This document shows positions 27,726-37,308 of a stretch of 64,000 nucleotides of DNA, piece after piece (positions within the stretch are counted from its first letter, which is position 1; every line of letters starts with the position of its first letter). The translations under genes and the position numbers were made by a program. Origin of the DNA: Bradyrhizobium sp. BR13661 (GTDB taxonomy: Bacteria; Pseudomonadota; Alphaproteobacteria; Rhizobiales; Xanthobacteraceae); NCBI RefSeq assembly GCF_029892425.1, contig NZ_JARXWB010000002.1, positions 463,501-527,500 of the forward strand. Reading direction: 5' to 3'. Under the pieces are notes generated by a model that worked only from the letters and a program-made list of their open reading frames with translations, was not told the DNA's origin and did not search any database.

Positions 27726-28607
27726 ATGGCGGCAGTGATCAAGAAGGTCGGCGTGATCGGCGCGGGTCAAATGGGCAATGGCATCGCGCATGTCGCGGCC
27801 CTGGCCGGCTTCGATGTGGTGCTCAACGACATCTCGGCGGACCGCCTCAAGTCGGGCATGGCCACCATCAACGGCAATCTGGCGCGCCAGGTCTCCAAGA
27901 AGGCCGTCTCCGAGGACGACAAGAACAAGGCGATGGCGCGCATCTCGCTGGCCGAGAAGCTCGACGACCTCGCCGATTGCGACCTCGTGATCGAGACCGC
28001 GGTCGAGAAGGAAGAGGTCAAGCGCAAGATCTTCCACGAGCTCTGCGCGGTGCTGAAGCCCGAGGCGATCGTTGCCTCCGACACGTCCTCGATCTCGATC
28101 ACCCGCCTTGCCGCCGCCACCGACCGGCCCGAGCGCTTCATCGGCATTCACTTCATGAATCCGGTGCCGCTGATGGAGCTGGTCGAGTTGATCCGCGGCA
28201 TCGCCACCGACGATTCGACATTCGAGGCGTCCAAGGAATTCGTCGCCAAGCTCGGCAAGCAGGTCGCTGTCTCCGAGGATTTCCCGGCCTTCATCGTCAA
28301 CCGCATTTTGCTGCCGATGATCAACGAGGCGATCTACACGCTGTATGAAGGCGTCGGCAACGTCGAGGCCATCGACGCGGCGATGAAGCTCGGCGCTCAC
28401 CATCCGATGGGCCCGCTGGAGCTTGCCGATTTCATCGGCCTCGATACTTGCTTGTCGATCATGCAGGTGCTGCATGAGGGGCTCGCCGACTCCAAGTACC
28501 GTCCGTGCCCGCTACTTGTGAAATATGTCGAGGCCGGCTGGCTCGGCCGCAAGACACAGCGCGGCTTCTACGACTACCGCGGCGCCAAGCCGGTTCCGAC
28601 GCGGTAA
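27726..28607 (+). CDS. 3-hydroxybutyryl-CoA dehydrogenase
   Basis: This 293-residue NAD-dependent enzyme oxidises 3-hydroxybutyryl-CoA to acetoacetyl-CoA, or works in reverse. The dinucleotide motif is GAGQMG at residues 12-17, and the catalytic His142 and Asn145 are in 'IGIHFMNPVPLMELVE', with the C-terminal dimerisation domain ending 'GRKTQRGFYDY'. ATG 27726 gives the standard N-terminus, although an in-frame ATG at 27699 also exists. The gene follows etfBA and likely serves fatty-acid or polyhydroxybutyrate-related metabolism. Confidence 0.94.
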   Translation: MAAVIKKVGVIGAGQMGNGIAHVAALAGFDVVLNDISADRLKSGMATINGNLARQVSKKAVSEDDKNKAMARISLAEKLDDLADCDLVIETAVEKEEVKRKIFHELCAVLKPEAIVASDTSSISITRLAAATDRPERFIGIHFMNPVPLMELVELIRGIATDDSTFEASKEFVAKLGKQVAVSEDFPAFIVNRILLPMINEAIYTLYEGVGNVEAIDAAMKLGAHHPMGPLELADFIGLDTCLSIMQVLHEGLADSKYRPCPLLVKYVEAGWLGRKTQRGFYDYRGAKPVPTR

Positions 28608-28617
28608 GAAGGTCTCG

Positions 28618-28745
28618 TGCCCCGGACGCTGCGCAGCGCGTTAGCGGTGCGCTGCAGAGCCGGGGCCCAGAAGCCGCGTGCGCGCTGAAGGCTGGGTCCC
28701 GGCTCTGCGGTGCGTCACTTGCGTGCCGCCCCTTGTCCGGGACAC
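28618..28745. repeat. palindromic intergenic repeat
   Basis: The segment between 3-hydroxybutyryl-CoA dehydrogenase and the next small gene carries outer arms 'GTGCCCCGGACG' and 'CTTGTCCGGGACAC' and inner near-palindromes around 'GCGCTGCAGAGCCGGGGCCC' and 'GGGTCCCGGCTCTGCGGTGCG'. The inner pair is a near-exact inverted repeat. It resembles the other mosaic palindromic elements in this window but is of a different family. Confidence 0.65.
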
Positions 28746-28824
28746 GCTTGCCGTACTGCTCCGTGACGATTCATGTCCCGTTAACCGACCAGGCCTAGGT
28801 TTCGGCTGGCAAGAGGGTTGCGTA

Positions 28825-29019
28825 ATGGACACGATGGCGATGGTCAGCACCATGCTGGCCTCACAGCAGGGCGCGCTGCAGTCGAACATCTCGGCGACGC
28901 TGATGAAGCAGAACGCGGATGCGGAGAAATCCGCCGTCCTGACGCTGCTCGGCGCCGGTCAGCCCTCGCTCGCCAATGTCGGCCCAGGGGTCGGCGGCAA
29001 CCTCAATATCTCCGCCTAA
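28825..29019 (+). CDS. YjfB-like putative motility protein
   Basis: This short protein of 64 residues fits the YjfB family of small 'putative motility' proteins by its sequence 'MAMVSTMLASQQGALQSNISATLMKQNAD' with a polar helix and the C-terminal 'LLGA...' segment. The role of the family is not established. The start at 28825 follows 'AAGAGGGTTGCGTA', an acceptable ribosome-binding site. It stands alone between a repeat and the convergent tlpA gene, with which its stop codon overlaps by four bases. No flagellar or chemotaxis gene is near. Confidence 0.72.
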   Translation: MDTMAMVSTMLASQQGALQSNISATLMKQNADAEKSAVLTLLGAGQPSLANVGPGVGGNLNISA

Positions 29020-29681
29020 TACGACGCCGTCGCCGGCTTCACCGCGGCCCTTATCAGCTTCAGCGCGTCCTCGCTCGCCCATTCGGCCGGGCCCGCGATG
29101 GTCGCGATCTCGCAGCCCTGCGGGTCGACCAGCACCGAGGTCGGCATGCCCAAGGCCCGGCCTATGGCCTTAAGATCCTGGAAAACCTTGGCTTTCTGGT
29201 CGGTGAAATAGCCAAGCCGGGTCAGATTGGCGTCTTTCAGGAAGGTCTTCGGCTTCTCGGGGTCTCGGGTGTCGATATTGATCGCCACCACCTCGAAATC
29301 AGGGCCCGACAGCTTGGCCTGGAGCTGGTCCAGCGCCGGCATCTCTTTTCGACAGGGCACGCACCAGGTGGCCCAGAGGTTGACCAGCAGGGTCTTGCCG
29401 CGGAAATCGGACAGCTTCTTCGGCTTGCCCTCGGCGTCCTCAAAGGTCAGATCCGGCAGCTTCAGGGGTGCACTGGCCATCGTCAGCGCCGCCACCTCGC
29501 CATGCGCGAGCGGGGCGATCTTCTGCGCGGTCGCGACCGCCGCCCGGCAGGCCGGATCGCCCGACGGGGCCCGGCTCAGGCCGAGTCCGTAGAGCGCGGC
29601 GAAGCCGGCCAGCCCGCCGACCACCACGGTGGCGATGACGACGGGGATCCGGCGCGTGGCGGAGGGCTTCGGGTCGAGCAT
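29016..29681 (-). CDS. tlpA: membrane-anchored thiol:disulfide interchange protein TlpA
   Basis: TlpA is a periplasmic thioredoxin-like protein held by an N-terminal membrane helix (about residues 12-36); it keeps ScoI and the copper-binding subunit of cytochrome aa3 oxidase reduced for CuA assembly. The active site WCVPC is at residues 106-110, giving C107 and C110, the numbering I recall for B. japonicum TlpA, whose sequence this one closely resembles. Further cysteines C45 and the one in '[10 protein letters not shown]' fit the structural disulfide of that protein. The start chosen gives 221 residues; an upstream ATG at 29693 would add four. It is divergent from argH by about 100 bp. Confidence 0.95.
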   Translation of the reverse strand: MLDPKPSATRRIPVVIATVVVGGLAGFAALYGLGLSRAPSGDPACRAAVATAQKIAPLAHGEVAALTMASAPLKLPDLTFEDAEGKPKKLSDFRGKTLLVNLWATWCVPCRKEMPALDQLQAKLSGPDFEVVAINIDTRDPEKPKTFLKDANLTRLGYFTDQKAKVFQDLKAIGRALGMPTSVLVDPQGCEIATIAGPAEWASEDALKLIRAAVKPATASY

Positions 29682-29782
29682 ATCGTTTGTCATCCGGTCG
29701 CAGATATGGCTATCAGGGGCCTCTTAATACGGCTGGCCTCCGCCAGCAAACATGCGGCAAAGCAAGGCGTGAGCAGGGGATC

Positions 29783-31180
29783 ATGAGCAACAAGATGTGG
29801 GGCGGCCGGTTCTCGGAACGTCCCGACGAGATCATGGAAGAGATCAACGTCTCCATCGACGTCGATCGTCACCTCTACGCCCAGGACATTGCCGCGTCCA
29901 AGGCCCACGCCGCGATGCTTGCCGCGAACGGCATCATCACGGCCTCTGATGCGAAAAATATCGGCAAGGGTCTAGACACGATTTTGTCAGAGATCGGCAA
30001 GGGCGGCTTCGAGTTCAAGCGCGCGCTCGAGGACATTCATATGAATGTCGAAAGCCGTCTGTCGGAGCTGATCGGCCCCGCCGCCGGCCGGCTGCACACC
30101 GCACGCTCGCGCAACGACCAGGTTGCGACCGATTTCCGTCTCTATGTCCGCGACATCGTCGACGAGACCGACGCGGCGCTCGCCGCGTTCCAGCAGGCGC
30201 TGGTGGAACGCGCGCTGGAGCATGCCGGCACTGTCATGCCCGGCTTCACGCATCTGCAGACCGCGCAGCCCGTCACCTTCGGCCACCATCTGCTCGCCTA
30301 TGTCGAGATGGCCGCGCGCGATCGCGGCCGTTTCCAGGATGCGCGCAAGCGGCTCAATGAATCTCCGCTCGGTGCTGCCGCGCTCGCCGGCACCTCGTTC
30401 CCGATCGACCGTCACGCCACCGCGAAGGCGCTGGCCTTCGATCGTCCGATGGCGAACTCGCTCGACGCCGTCTCCGATCGCGACTTCGTGCTGGAGACGC
30501 TATCGGCCGCCTCGATCTGCGCCGTGCACATGTCGCGCTTTGCGGAAGAAATCGTGATCTGGACCTCGCCGCTTGTCGGCATGATCCGCCTCAGCGACAA
30601 GTTCACCACCGGCTCCTCGATCATGCCGCAGAAGCGCAATCCTGATGCCGCCGAGCTGGTGCGCGCCAAGACTGGCCGCGTCATCGGCGCGCTCAACGGT
30701 CTGTTGATCGTGATGAAGGGCCTGCCGCTTGCCTATCAAAAGGACATGCAGGAGGACAAGCAGGGCGCCATGGAGGGCTTTGCTGCGCTGTCGCTGGCGA
30801 TCCGCGCCATGACCGGCATGGTCCGCGACCTCGTGCCTGACGAGGCCAGGATGAAGGCGGCTGCCGGTGAAGGCTACGCGACCGCAACCGATCTCGCCGA
30901 CTGGCTGGTGCGGACGCTGAAGATGCCGTTCCGCGAGGCCCACCACGTCACCGGCCGCATCGTCGCCAAGGCGGCCGAGGGCGGCGTGGCGCTGCACGAA
31001 CTGCCGCTCAAGGAGATGCAGGCGATCGAGCCGAAGATCACGAAGGACGTGCTCGGCGTGCTCTCGGTCGAATCGTCGGTCAAGAGCCGCACCAGCTTCG
31101 GCGGCACCGCGCCGAAGAACGTGGCGTCGCAGGCAAAGAGCTGGGTGAAGCGGTTGGAAAAAGAGCGAAAATTGGGCTGA
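29783..31180 (+). CDS. argH: argininosuccinate lyase
   Basis: ArgH, 465 residues, performs the last step of arginine synthesis, splitting argininosuccinate into arginine and fumarate. The superfamily signature '[16 protein letters not shown]' is intact near residue 277, as are '[13 protein letters not shown]' and '[16 protein letters not shown]'. ATG 29783 gives the standard N-terminus '[10 protein letters not shown]' and has GCAGGGGAT before it. The gene is divergent from tlpA and followed by a small lipoprotein gene and lysA, an order I recall from B. japonicum. Confidence 0.97.
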   Translation: MSNKMWGGRFSERPDEIMEEINVSIDVDRHLYAQDIAASKAHAAMLAANGIITASDAKNIGKGLDTILSEIGKGGFEFKRALEDIHMNVESRLSELIGPAAGRLHTARSRNDQVATDFRLYVRDIVDETDAALAAFQQALVERALEHAGTVMPGFTHLQTAQPVTFGHHLLAYVEMAARDRGRFQDARKRLNESPLGAAALAGTSFPIDRHATAKALAFDRPMANSLDAVSDRDFVLETLSAASICAVHMSRFAEEIVIWTSPLVGMIRLSDKFTTGSSIMPQKRNPDAAELVRAKTGRVIGALNGLLIVMKGLPLAYQKDMQEDKQGAMEGFAALSLAIRAMTGMVRDLVPDEARMKAAAGEGYATATDLADWLVRTLKMPFREAHHVTGRIVAKAAEGGVALHELPLKEMQAIEPKITKDVLGVLSVESSVKSRTSFGGTAPKNVASQAKSWVKRLEKERKLG

Positions 31181-31273
31181 GGGCAAAATTTCGCTTATGT
31201 TTCATGGTCATCCGGCTCTCGCCAGAGCGCGCCAATCTCTGTATGGTGCGCCCCGCGTAGTGGGGATTTCGTC

Positions 31274-31564
31274 GTGACGTCAAAGTTTCGCCCGGCCGGC
31301 TCGGGGTGGGCCATCATTGTCTTGAGCCTGAGCGCACTTGCGCTCGCCGGCTGCGGCCGCAAGGGCCCGCTGGATCTGCCGCCGACCGCCTCCAACGCGT
31401 CCACGGCCAATATCGCCGCGCCCGCCGACACCGAGACCGAAGCCCAGAAGACGCCGAGCGTGTTCAATCCGACCTATGGCGCGGACGCGCCGCCGGCGGC
31501 GACCAAAGGCCGGAAAAAACCGTTTATCCTCGATCCGCTCCTGGACGAAAAGCCCAGCCGATAG
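31274..31564 (+). CDS. small outer-membrane lipoprotein (LptM-like)
   Basis: This 96-residue lipoprotein has a signal peptide ending in the lipobox 'ALAGC' (Cys at residue 27), followed by 'GRKGPLDLPP', which is the hallmark of the small LptM-type lipoproteins that lie before lysA in many proteobacteria and assist LptD maturation. The rest is proline- and alanine-rich. Translation begins at a GTG. The gene stands 24 bp before lysA, so both are probably co-transcribed; the conserved pairing with lysA supports the identification. Confidence 0.88.
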   Translation: MTSKFRPAGSGWAIIVLSLSALALAGCGRKGPLDLPPTASNASTANIAAPADTETEAQKTPSVFNPTYGADAPPAATKGRKKPFILDPLLDEKPSR

Positions 31565-31588
31565 GCTGGGGCAACTGAGCCAAACGCC

Positions 31589-32854
31589 ATGAACCATTTC
31601 GACTATCGCAACGGCGTGCTGCACGCCGAGGCGGTGAACCTGTCCGAGCTGGCCGCGTCCGTCGGCACGCCGTTCTATTGCTATTCGACCGCGACGCTGG
31701 AGCGGCATTACCGCGTCTTCGTTGATGCCTTTGCCGGCGAGAAGGTGCTGGTCTGCTACGCCATGAAGGCGAACTCTAACCAGTCGGTGCTGCGCACGCT
31801 TGCCAAGCTTGGTGCGGGCGCCGACGTCGTCTCGGGCGGTGAATTGAAGCGCGCGCTCGCCGCCGGTATTCCCGCCGACAAGATCGTGTTCTCCGGCGTC
31901 GGCAAGACCGAGACCGAGCTGCGCGCGGCGCTCGCCGCCGACATCCTCTGCCTCAACGTCGAATCCGAGCCCGAGCTCGAATTGCTGTCGCGCCTTGCGA
32001 CCGAGATGGGCAAGACCGCGCGGATCTCCGTGCGCGTCAATCCCGATGTCGATGCCGGCACGCACGCCAAGATCTCCACCGGCAAGTCAGAGAACAAGTT
32101 CGGCATCCCGATCGTGCATGCGCGCGAGGTTTATGCGCGCGCCGCGAAGCTGCCGGGCATCGAGGTGACAGGCACCGACGTTCACATCGGCAGCCAGATC
32201 ACCGATCTGTCCAAGATGGAGACGGCGTTCCGCATCCTCTCCGAATTCGTGCAGGCGCTGCGCGCCGACGGCCACAACATCAGCCACGTCGATTTCGGCG
32301 GCGGGCTCGGCATTCCCTACTACATGGACCGCGAGGCGCCGCCGGCGCCGGATGCCTATGCCGCGATGGTCAAGCGCGTCAGCCACAATCTCGGCTGCAC
32401 GCTGATGTTCGAGCCGGGCCGCATGATCGTCGGCAATGCCGGCATCCTCGTTGCCAAGGTGATCTACGTGAAGCATGGCGACGGCAAGAACTTCGTCATC
32501 ATCGACGCTGCGATGAACGACCTCATTCGTCCGACGCTGTACGAGGCGCATCATGACATCCTGCCGGTGACGCAGCCGGCCAAGGGCGCGGCCACCATCG
32601 TGGCCGACGTTGTTGGTCCCGTCTGCGAGACCGGCGACTACCTCGCGCTCGACCGCACGCTGCCGACGCCGAAGCCCGGCGATCTCATCGCCATCATGAC
32701 CGCGGGCGCCTATGGCGCCGTGCAGGCCGGTACCTACAACACCCGGCCGCTGGTGCCTGAGGTGCTGGTGAAGGGTGATCAATACGCGGTCGTGCGCCCG
32801 CGCATCGAGGTCGAACAGCTCATTGCGATGGATACGCCGGCGCCGTGGCTGTGA
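31589..32854 (+). CDS. lysA: diaminopimelate decarboxylase
   Basis: LysA, 421 residues, decarboxylates meso-diaminopimelate to lysine. The pyridoxal-phosphate lysine is K60 in 'VCYAMKANSN', and the later 'HIGSQI', 'DFGGGLGIPY' and 'EPGRMIVGNAG' motifs of this alanine-racemase-fold decarboxylase group are all present. The gene follows the lipoprotein gene closely and ends about 150 bp before the convergent oxidoreductase gene, with a strong hairpin between them. Confidence 0.97.
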   Translation: MNHFDYRNGVLHAEAVNLSELAASVGTPFYCYSTATLERHYRVFVDAFAGEKVLVCYAMKANSNQSVLRTLAKLGAGADVVSGGELKRALAAGIPADKIVFSGVGKTETELRAALAADILCLNVESEPELELLSRLATEMGKTARISVRVNPDVDAGTHAKISTGKSENKFGIPIVHAREVYARAAKLPGIEVTGTDVHIGSQITDLSKMETAFRILSEFVQALRADGHNISHVDFGGGLGIPYYMDREAPPAPDAYAAMVKRVSHNLGCTLMFEPGRMIVGNAGILVAKVIYVKHGDGKNFVIIDAAMNDLIRPTLYEAHHDILPVTQPAKGAATIVADVVGPVCETGDYLALDRTLPTPKPGDLIAIMTAGAYGAVQAGTYNTRPLVPEVLVKGDQYAVVRPRIEVEQLIAMDTPAPWL

Positions 32855-32985
32855 GCCGGCACCGCGCCAGTTCGCGCGGACAACTCGAACCCCGAAAACA
32901 ACCCCATGCACAGTAGCCTTGGGGTTGTCCGCCTGACACGGGGTGGTCCGGCAAAACTGCTTGATAAGCCTCGCAAATCCGCAGT

Positions 32986-33012
32986 GGTAGCGCTCTCGTC
33001 GAGAGCGCTACC
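32986..33012. terminator. bidirectional hairpin between lysA and the convergent oxidoreductase
   Basis: A perfect 12-bp stem GGTAGCGCTCTC/GAGAGCGCTACC with a 3-base loop lies at the meeting point of two convergent genes. Its right arm includes the stop codon of the oxidoreductase. No U-tract follows on either strand, so it may act as an RNA-stabilising end instead of an intrinsic terminator. Confidence 0.6.
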
Positions 33013-33898
33013 TGGTTCCGCCCACGACGACCCCCGCCTTCCGCTCGATCGGCTTGATCGCTGCAGTGAAATCGGACCCGGCGCCTTCCGCAGCGATCAC
33101 GGTCTCCCACAGACGACCAACGGCATCCGCAACCTCCATCGACAGGCCGAGCTGTTTCATCTCCTCCAGCGCCAGCCGGACGTCCTTCACCATCAATCCG
33201 GTGGCGAAGCCGAAGTCGAAGGTCCGCGGCAGCACCGAGCGGGGAAACTTGTCGCGGCTCGCAGTGTTCATGCCGGAGCCGGAATTGATGACGTCGATCA
33301 TGACGGCCGGATCGAGCCCGGCCTTCACGCCCATCACCACCGCTTCCGACGTCGCCACGATTGCAGTGGCCGAGAGGAAGTTGTTGGCGAGCTTCATGGT
33401 CTGCGCCGCACCCGGCTTCTCGCCGATGAAGAACACCTTTCCGATCACGTCGAGCGCGGGCTTGAGCAGCTCGAACTCCGTCTTCGGTCCTGAGACCATC
33501 ACTGCCAGCGTGCCCTTCTCGGCGCCGCCGACGCCCCCCGAGACCGGGCAGTCGATCTGCACGATGTTGCGCTTGGCCAGCAGGTCGTGAATTTTTGTCG
33601 CCATCGCCGAGCCGACGGTGGAGAGATCGATGAAGCGTTTGGCGCTTCTGCCCTCGATCACGCCGTTCGCGCCCGTGGCCACCTCGAGCGAGGCCTGCAG
33701 CGACGGCAGGCTCGCCATCACGGTCTCGACCTTGTCTGCAACGTCCTTCGGCGACGTCGCAGCGGTCGCGCCGCGCGCGACCAGCTTGTCGACGGCCTCC
33801 TTGCGGGTGTCGAACACGACGAGCTTGTGCCCCGCCTCGACCAGCCGTCGCGCCATCGGGAAACCCATGTTTCCGAGGCCGATGAATCCGATGTCCAT
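33008..33898 (-). CDS. NAD(P)-dependent 3-hydroxyisobutyrate dehydrogenase-family oxidoreductase
   Basis: The 296-residue protein belongs to the beta-hydroxyacid dehydrogenase family. It has the N-terminal cofactor motif 'IGFIGLGNMGFPMARRL', the substrate-binding 'DCPVSGGVGGAEKGTL' and the catalytic lysine in 'KLANNFLSATAIV'. The family includes 3-hydroxyisobutyrate dehydrogenase and tartronate semialdehyde reductase; I cannot choose between them. AAGGA precedes the ATG. The stop codon lies in a hairpin. Its upstream leader resembles that of the carboxymuconolactone decarboxylase-like gene further up, from which it is separated by a palindromic repeat. Confidence 0.9.
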   Translation of the reverse strand: MDIGFIGLGNMGFPMARRLVEAGHKLVVFDTRKEAVDKLVARGATAATSPKDVADKVETVMASLPSLQASLEVATGANGVIEGRSAKRFIDLSTVGSAMATKIHDLLAKRNIVQIDCPVSGGVGGAEKGTLAVMVSGPKTEFELLKPALDVIGKVFFIGEKPGAAQTMKLANNFLSATAIVATSEAVVMGVKAGLDPAVMIDVINSGSGMNTASRDKFPRSVLPRTFDFGFATGLMVKDVRLALEEMKQLGLSMEVADAVGRLWETVIAAEGAGSDFTAAIKPIERKAGVVVGGTR

Positions 33899-33957
33899 GG
33901 TGTTTCCTTGTCTTGGTTATTCGTTGTTTTGGCGGAGCTGCGCGCAACATACTCGGT

Positions 33958-34077
33958 GTCGTCCTGGCGAAAGCCAGGACCCATTACCCCAAGAAGCAGT
34001 CGCCACGAGCGATGTCACCACCAGTCTTCGCATCACATCCGACGGTGGTTATGGGTCCTGGCTTTCGCCAGGACGAC
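33958..34077. repeat. palindromic repeat element, copy 1
   Basis: This 120-bp element starts with GTCGTCCTGGCGAAAGCCAG and ends with the inverted form ending CTTTCGCCAGGACGAC; each end is itself a hairpin, and the central part is unique. A second copy with the same ends lies at 37309-37435. It separates the 3-hydroxyisobutyrate dehydrogenase-like gene from the carboxymuconolactone decarboxylase-like gene. Confidence 0.85.
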
Positions 34078-34114
34078 GGCGGGGAGGAGTGCTGCCTCCC
34101 TCACGCAAACCGCC

Positions 34115-34498
34115 TCACGCCTTCCCGTCGATCTCCGCGAATACCTCGCGCGCGATGCGGAAGCTGTCGACGGCGGCCGGCATGCCGCCATAGATCGCGA
34201 CCTGCATCAGGATCTCGCGGATCTCGTCGCGGCTGACGCCGTTGGTCAGCGCGCCCTTCAGATGCGCGCGGAACTCGTGCTGGCGGTTGAGGATCGCGAT
34301 CATCGCGATGTTGAGCATGCTGCGGGTCTTGCGCGGCAGCTCCTCGCGGCCCCACACCGTGCCCCAGCAATATTCGTTGAGCATCTCCTGGAACGGACGG
34401 TTGAAGTCGTCGACGTTCTTCAGCGCATTGTTGACATAGGCTTCCCCCAGCACCGCTTTGCGGACTTCCAGGCCCTTGTCGTGCATCTTCTTGTCCAT
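34115..34498 (-). CDS. carboxymuconolactone decarboxylase family protein
   Basis: This 127-residue protein is of the PcaC type: all-helical, with 'WGREELPRKTRSMLNIAMIAIL' and the conserved 'RDEIREILMQVAIYGGMPAA' helix. Some members decarboxylate gamma-carboxymuconolactone in protocatechuate catabolism; others are AhpD-like peroxidase partners, but the CxxC pair of AhpD is absent here. With no pca genes nearby, the substrate stays open. Its ribosome-binding region AAGGAAACGCC is nearly the same as that of the downstream oxidoreductase gene, and the two may be co-transcribed through the repeat. Confidence 0.88.
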   Translation of the reverse strand: MDKKMHDKGLEVRKAVLGEAYVNNALKNVDDFNRPFQEMLNEYCWGTVWGREELPRKTRSMLNIAMIAILNRQHEFRAHLKGALTNGVSRDEIREILMQVAIYGGMPAAVDSFRIAREVFAEIDGKA

Positions 34499-34678
34499 GG
34501 CGTTTCCTTATTCCCCTCGGGTATTCTCTTAGGATGGCGCCGCGGAAATTACGGGGTTGCCCCTCGCCAGTCACGTCCTCGTGTTATGCGGGAAAAGGGG
34601 GCACTCCCGTACAGGAACGGATGCCTCAGTGCTGCCGTTGTGGTACGCTTCTCTCTGCCGGGTAACCTGGAGAGTTGA

Positions 34679-37288
34679 TTGAACGGCGTCACACCCGACC
34701 CGTCAGACCCGATTCGCGATGGCGATGCTTCGTCGCGGCTGAAGCTGGCGCAGGCCCTCGAGCGGTCCACCTATGCCATCGCGTGGGAGCGTGCCTGGCC
34801 CGGTCTGGCGCGTGTTCTCACGCTTATCGGCCTGTTTTTGGTGGTGTCCTGGGCCGGCCTCTGGCTGGCGCTTCCCTCTGTCGCGCGTGCCATCGGCCTC
34901 GTCATCTTCGCAGGTCTTGCGGCCGCCGCCCTGTTCCCGCTGATTCGGTTTCGCTGGCCGAGCCGCCCAGAGGCGCTCGCCCGGCTTGATCGCGGTTCGG
35001 GCATTCGTCACCGCCCGGCCACGACACTCACGGACACGCTGACCTCGCAGGACCCGATCGCGCAAGCGCTCTGGCAGGCCCAGCGCGAGCGCACGCTGGC
35101 CTCGCTCAAGCGCATCCGCGCCGGCTTGCCGCACCCGCGCCTCGCCCTCCACGACCCCTGGGCGTTGCGTGCGCTGGTCATGATCATGCTGGTCGCAACC
35201 TTCTTTGCCGCCGGCGACGAGCGCGCGATGCGGCTGGGCGCAGCCTTCGACTGGAACGGGGTGCTGGCGCCGACCAACATCCGCGTCGATGCCTGGGTCA
35301 CGCCGCCGCTCTACACCGGGAAGCCGCCGGTGATCCTGTCGGCAGCCAACAAGGAAGCCGCAGCACTTCCGTCCTCCGGCCCGCTCTCCGTTCCCGCCGG
35401 CTCGACCCTGATCGTGCGCTCCTCCGGCGGCATCCTGGATGTCGTGGTGTCCGGTGGCCTCAAGGAGGCCGAGCCCAAGGAAGCTGCGCCGAAGGGCACC
35501 AACGAGAAGCATTTCACCATCACAGGCGACGGCACTGCGCATGTCCGTGCGCCCTCGGGTCAGCCGCAATGGGCGTTTGCAGCGACGCCGGATCGTCCGC
35601 CGACGATCGCGCTCGCCAAGGATCCGGAGCGCCAGGCCCGCGGTGCGCTCCAGCTCGTCTACAAGATCGAGGACGATTACGGCGTCACCGGCGCCGAGGC
35701 GCAGGTTGCCGCGCGCAGCAATGATGCCGGCAAGGCCGGCGATGCCAGAACCGCGGCGCGGCCGCTGTTCCAGCCGCCGCAATTCCCGCTGGTGCTGCCG
35801 AACGCGCGCACCCGCAACGGCGTCGGTCAGACAGTGAAGGATCTCAGCGAGGATCCCTATGCCGGCGCCGACGTCACGCTGACGCTCGCCGCCAGGGACG
35901 AGGCCGGCAACGAGGCTCGAAGCGAGCCTTTCAACATGCGCCTGCCCGAGCGGCTCTTCACCAAGCCGCTCGCACGCGCACTGATCGAGCAGCGCCGCAT
36001 CCTCGCGCTCGACGCCAACAAGAATTCCGACGTCTACACTGCGCTCGACGCGCTGATGATCGCGCCCGAACTGTTCACGCAGGAGACCGGGCAATATCTC
36101 GGCCTCTACAGCGTCGCGCGCCAGCTCGAGGCGGCGCGCACCGACGATGCGCTGCGCGAGGTTGTGGCGAGCCTGTGGGCCCTCGCGGTGACGATCGAGG
36201 ATGGCAACATCTCCGACGTCGAGAAGGCGCTGCGCGCGGCGCAGGATGCGCTGAAGCAGGCGCTGGAGCGCGGTGCCAGTGACGACGAGATCAAGAAGCT
36301 CACGCAGGATCTGCGTGCGGCGCTCGACAATTTCATGCGCCAGCTCGCCGAGCAGTTCCGCAACAACAAGGACGCGCAAAATCTCGCGCGGCCGCTCGAT
36401 CCGAACACGAAAATCCTGCGCCAGCAGGACCTGCAGAACATGATCGACCGCATGGAGCGCCTGTCGCGCTCCGGCGACAAGGATGCGGCCAAGCAGCTGC
36501 TCGACCAGCTCCAGCAGATGCTGGAGGGCCTGCAGATGGCGCAGCCCGGACAGTCCGGCGAGAGCGACATGGAGCAGGCGCTCAACGAGCTCGGCGACAT
36601 GATCCGCAAGCAGCAGCAATTGCGCGACAAGACCTACAAGCAGGGCCAGGACTCCCGGCGCGACCGCATGCGCGGCAAGCAGCAGCCGGGCGATCAGTCG
36701 ATGTCGGACCTGCAGCAGGACCAGCAGGCGCTGCGCGACCGGCTGAAGAAGCTCCAGGACGAAATGGCCAAGCGCGGCCTCGCGCAGAAGAGTCAGAAGG
36801 GGCAACAAGGACAGAAGGGGCAGAAGGGCCAGCCAGGCGACCCGGGCCAGGACGGCGATCAGGACGCCGACCAGGGTGATGATGAAGGCGGGCTTGATTC
36901 CGCCGACAACGCCATGGGCGATGCGGGCTCCAAGCTCGGCGACGGCAATGCCGACGGTGCGGTGGACTCCCAGGGCAAGGCGCTGGAGGCGATGCGCAAG
37001 GGTGCCCAGAAGATGGCCGAGGCCATGCAGCAGGGTGACGGCGACGGTCAGGGCGATGGCCCCGGCAATCGCGCCGGCCGCCAGCAGAGCGGCGGCAACC
37101 AGACCGACCCGCTCGGCCGTCCGCTGCACGGCCGCGAGTTCGGCGACGATTACACGGTGAAGATTCCGGGCGAGATCGACGTGCAGCGTGTTCGCCGCAT
37201 CCTCGAAGAACTCCGCCGCCGCCTCGGCGACCCCTCGCGCCCGCAGATCGAGCTCGACTACATCGAGCGGCTGCTGAAGGATTTTTGA
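34679..37288 (+). CDS. TIGR02302/DUF4175-type large membrane protein
   Basis: The 869-residue product has two or three membrane helices near the N-terminus (about residues 42-62, 68-88 and 160-177), a long soluble region with 'PTNIRVDAWVTPPLYTGKPPV', helical heptad-like segments and a glutamine-, glycine- and lysine-rich stretch at about residues 615-835 with repeated 'QKGQ' units, ending in a conserved C-terminal domain ('FGDDYTVKIPGEIDVQRVRRILEELRRR'). This architecture matches the TIGR02302 family of alphaproteobacteria, whose function is unknown. Translation appears to begin at TTG 34679 after GGAGAG. The low-complexity part may be flexible. Confidence 0.85.
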   Translation: MNGVTPDPSDPIRDGDASSRLKLAQALERSTYAIAWERAWPGLARVLTLIGLFLVVSWAGLWLALPSVARAIGLVIFAGLAAAALFPLIRFRWPSRPEALARLDRGSGIRHRPATTLTDTLTSQDPIAQALWQAQRERTLASLKRIRAGLPHPRLALHDPWALRALVMIMLVATFFAAGDERAMRLGAAFDWNGVLAPTNIRVDAWVTPPLYTGKPPVILSAANKEAAALPSSGPLSVPAGSTLIVRSSGGILDVVVSGGLKEAEPKEAAPKGTNEKHFTITGDGTAHVRAPSGQPQWAFAATPDRPPTIALAKDPERQARGALQLVYKIEDDYGVTGAEAQVAARSNDAGKAGDARTAARPLFQPPQFPLVLPNARTRNGVGQTVKDLSEDPYAGADVTLTLAARDEAGNEARSEPFNMRLPERLFTKPLARALIEQRRILALDANKNSDVYTALDALMIAPELFTQETGQYLGLYSVARQLEAARTDDALREVVASLWALAVTIEDGNISDVEKALRAAQDALKQALERGASDDEIKKLTQDLRAALDNFMRQLAEQFRNNKDAQNLARPLDPNTKILRQQDLQNMIDRMERLSRSGDKDAAKQLLDQLQQMLEGLQMAQPGQSGESDMEQALNELGDMIRKQQQLRDKTYKQGQDSRRDRMRGKQQPGDQSMSDLQQDQQALRDRLKKLQDEMAKRGLAQKSQKGQQGQKGQKGQPGDPGQDGDQDADQGDDEGGLDSADNAMGDAGSKLGDGNADGAVDSQGKALEAMRKGAQKMAEAMQQGDGDGQGDGPGNRAGRQQSGGNQTDPLGRPLHGREFGDDYTVKIPGEIDVQRVRRILEELRRRLGDPSRPQIELDYIERLLKDF

Positions 37289-37308
37289 GGGACGACTATC
37301 TCTCCGAT

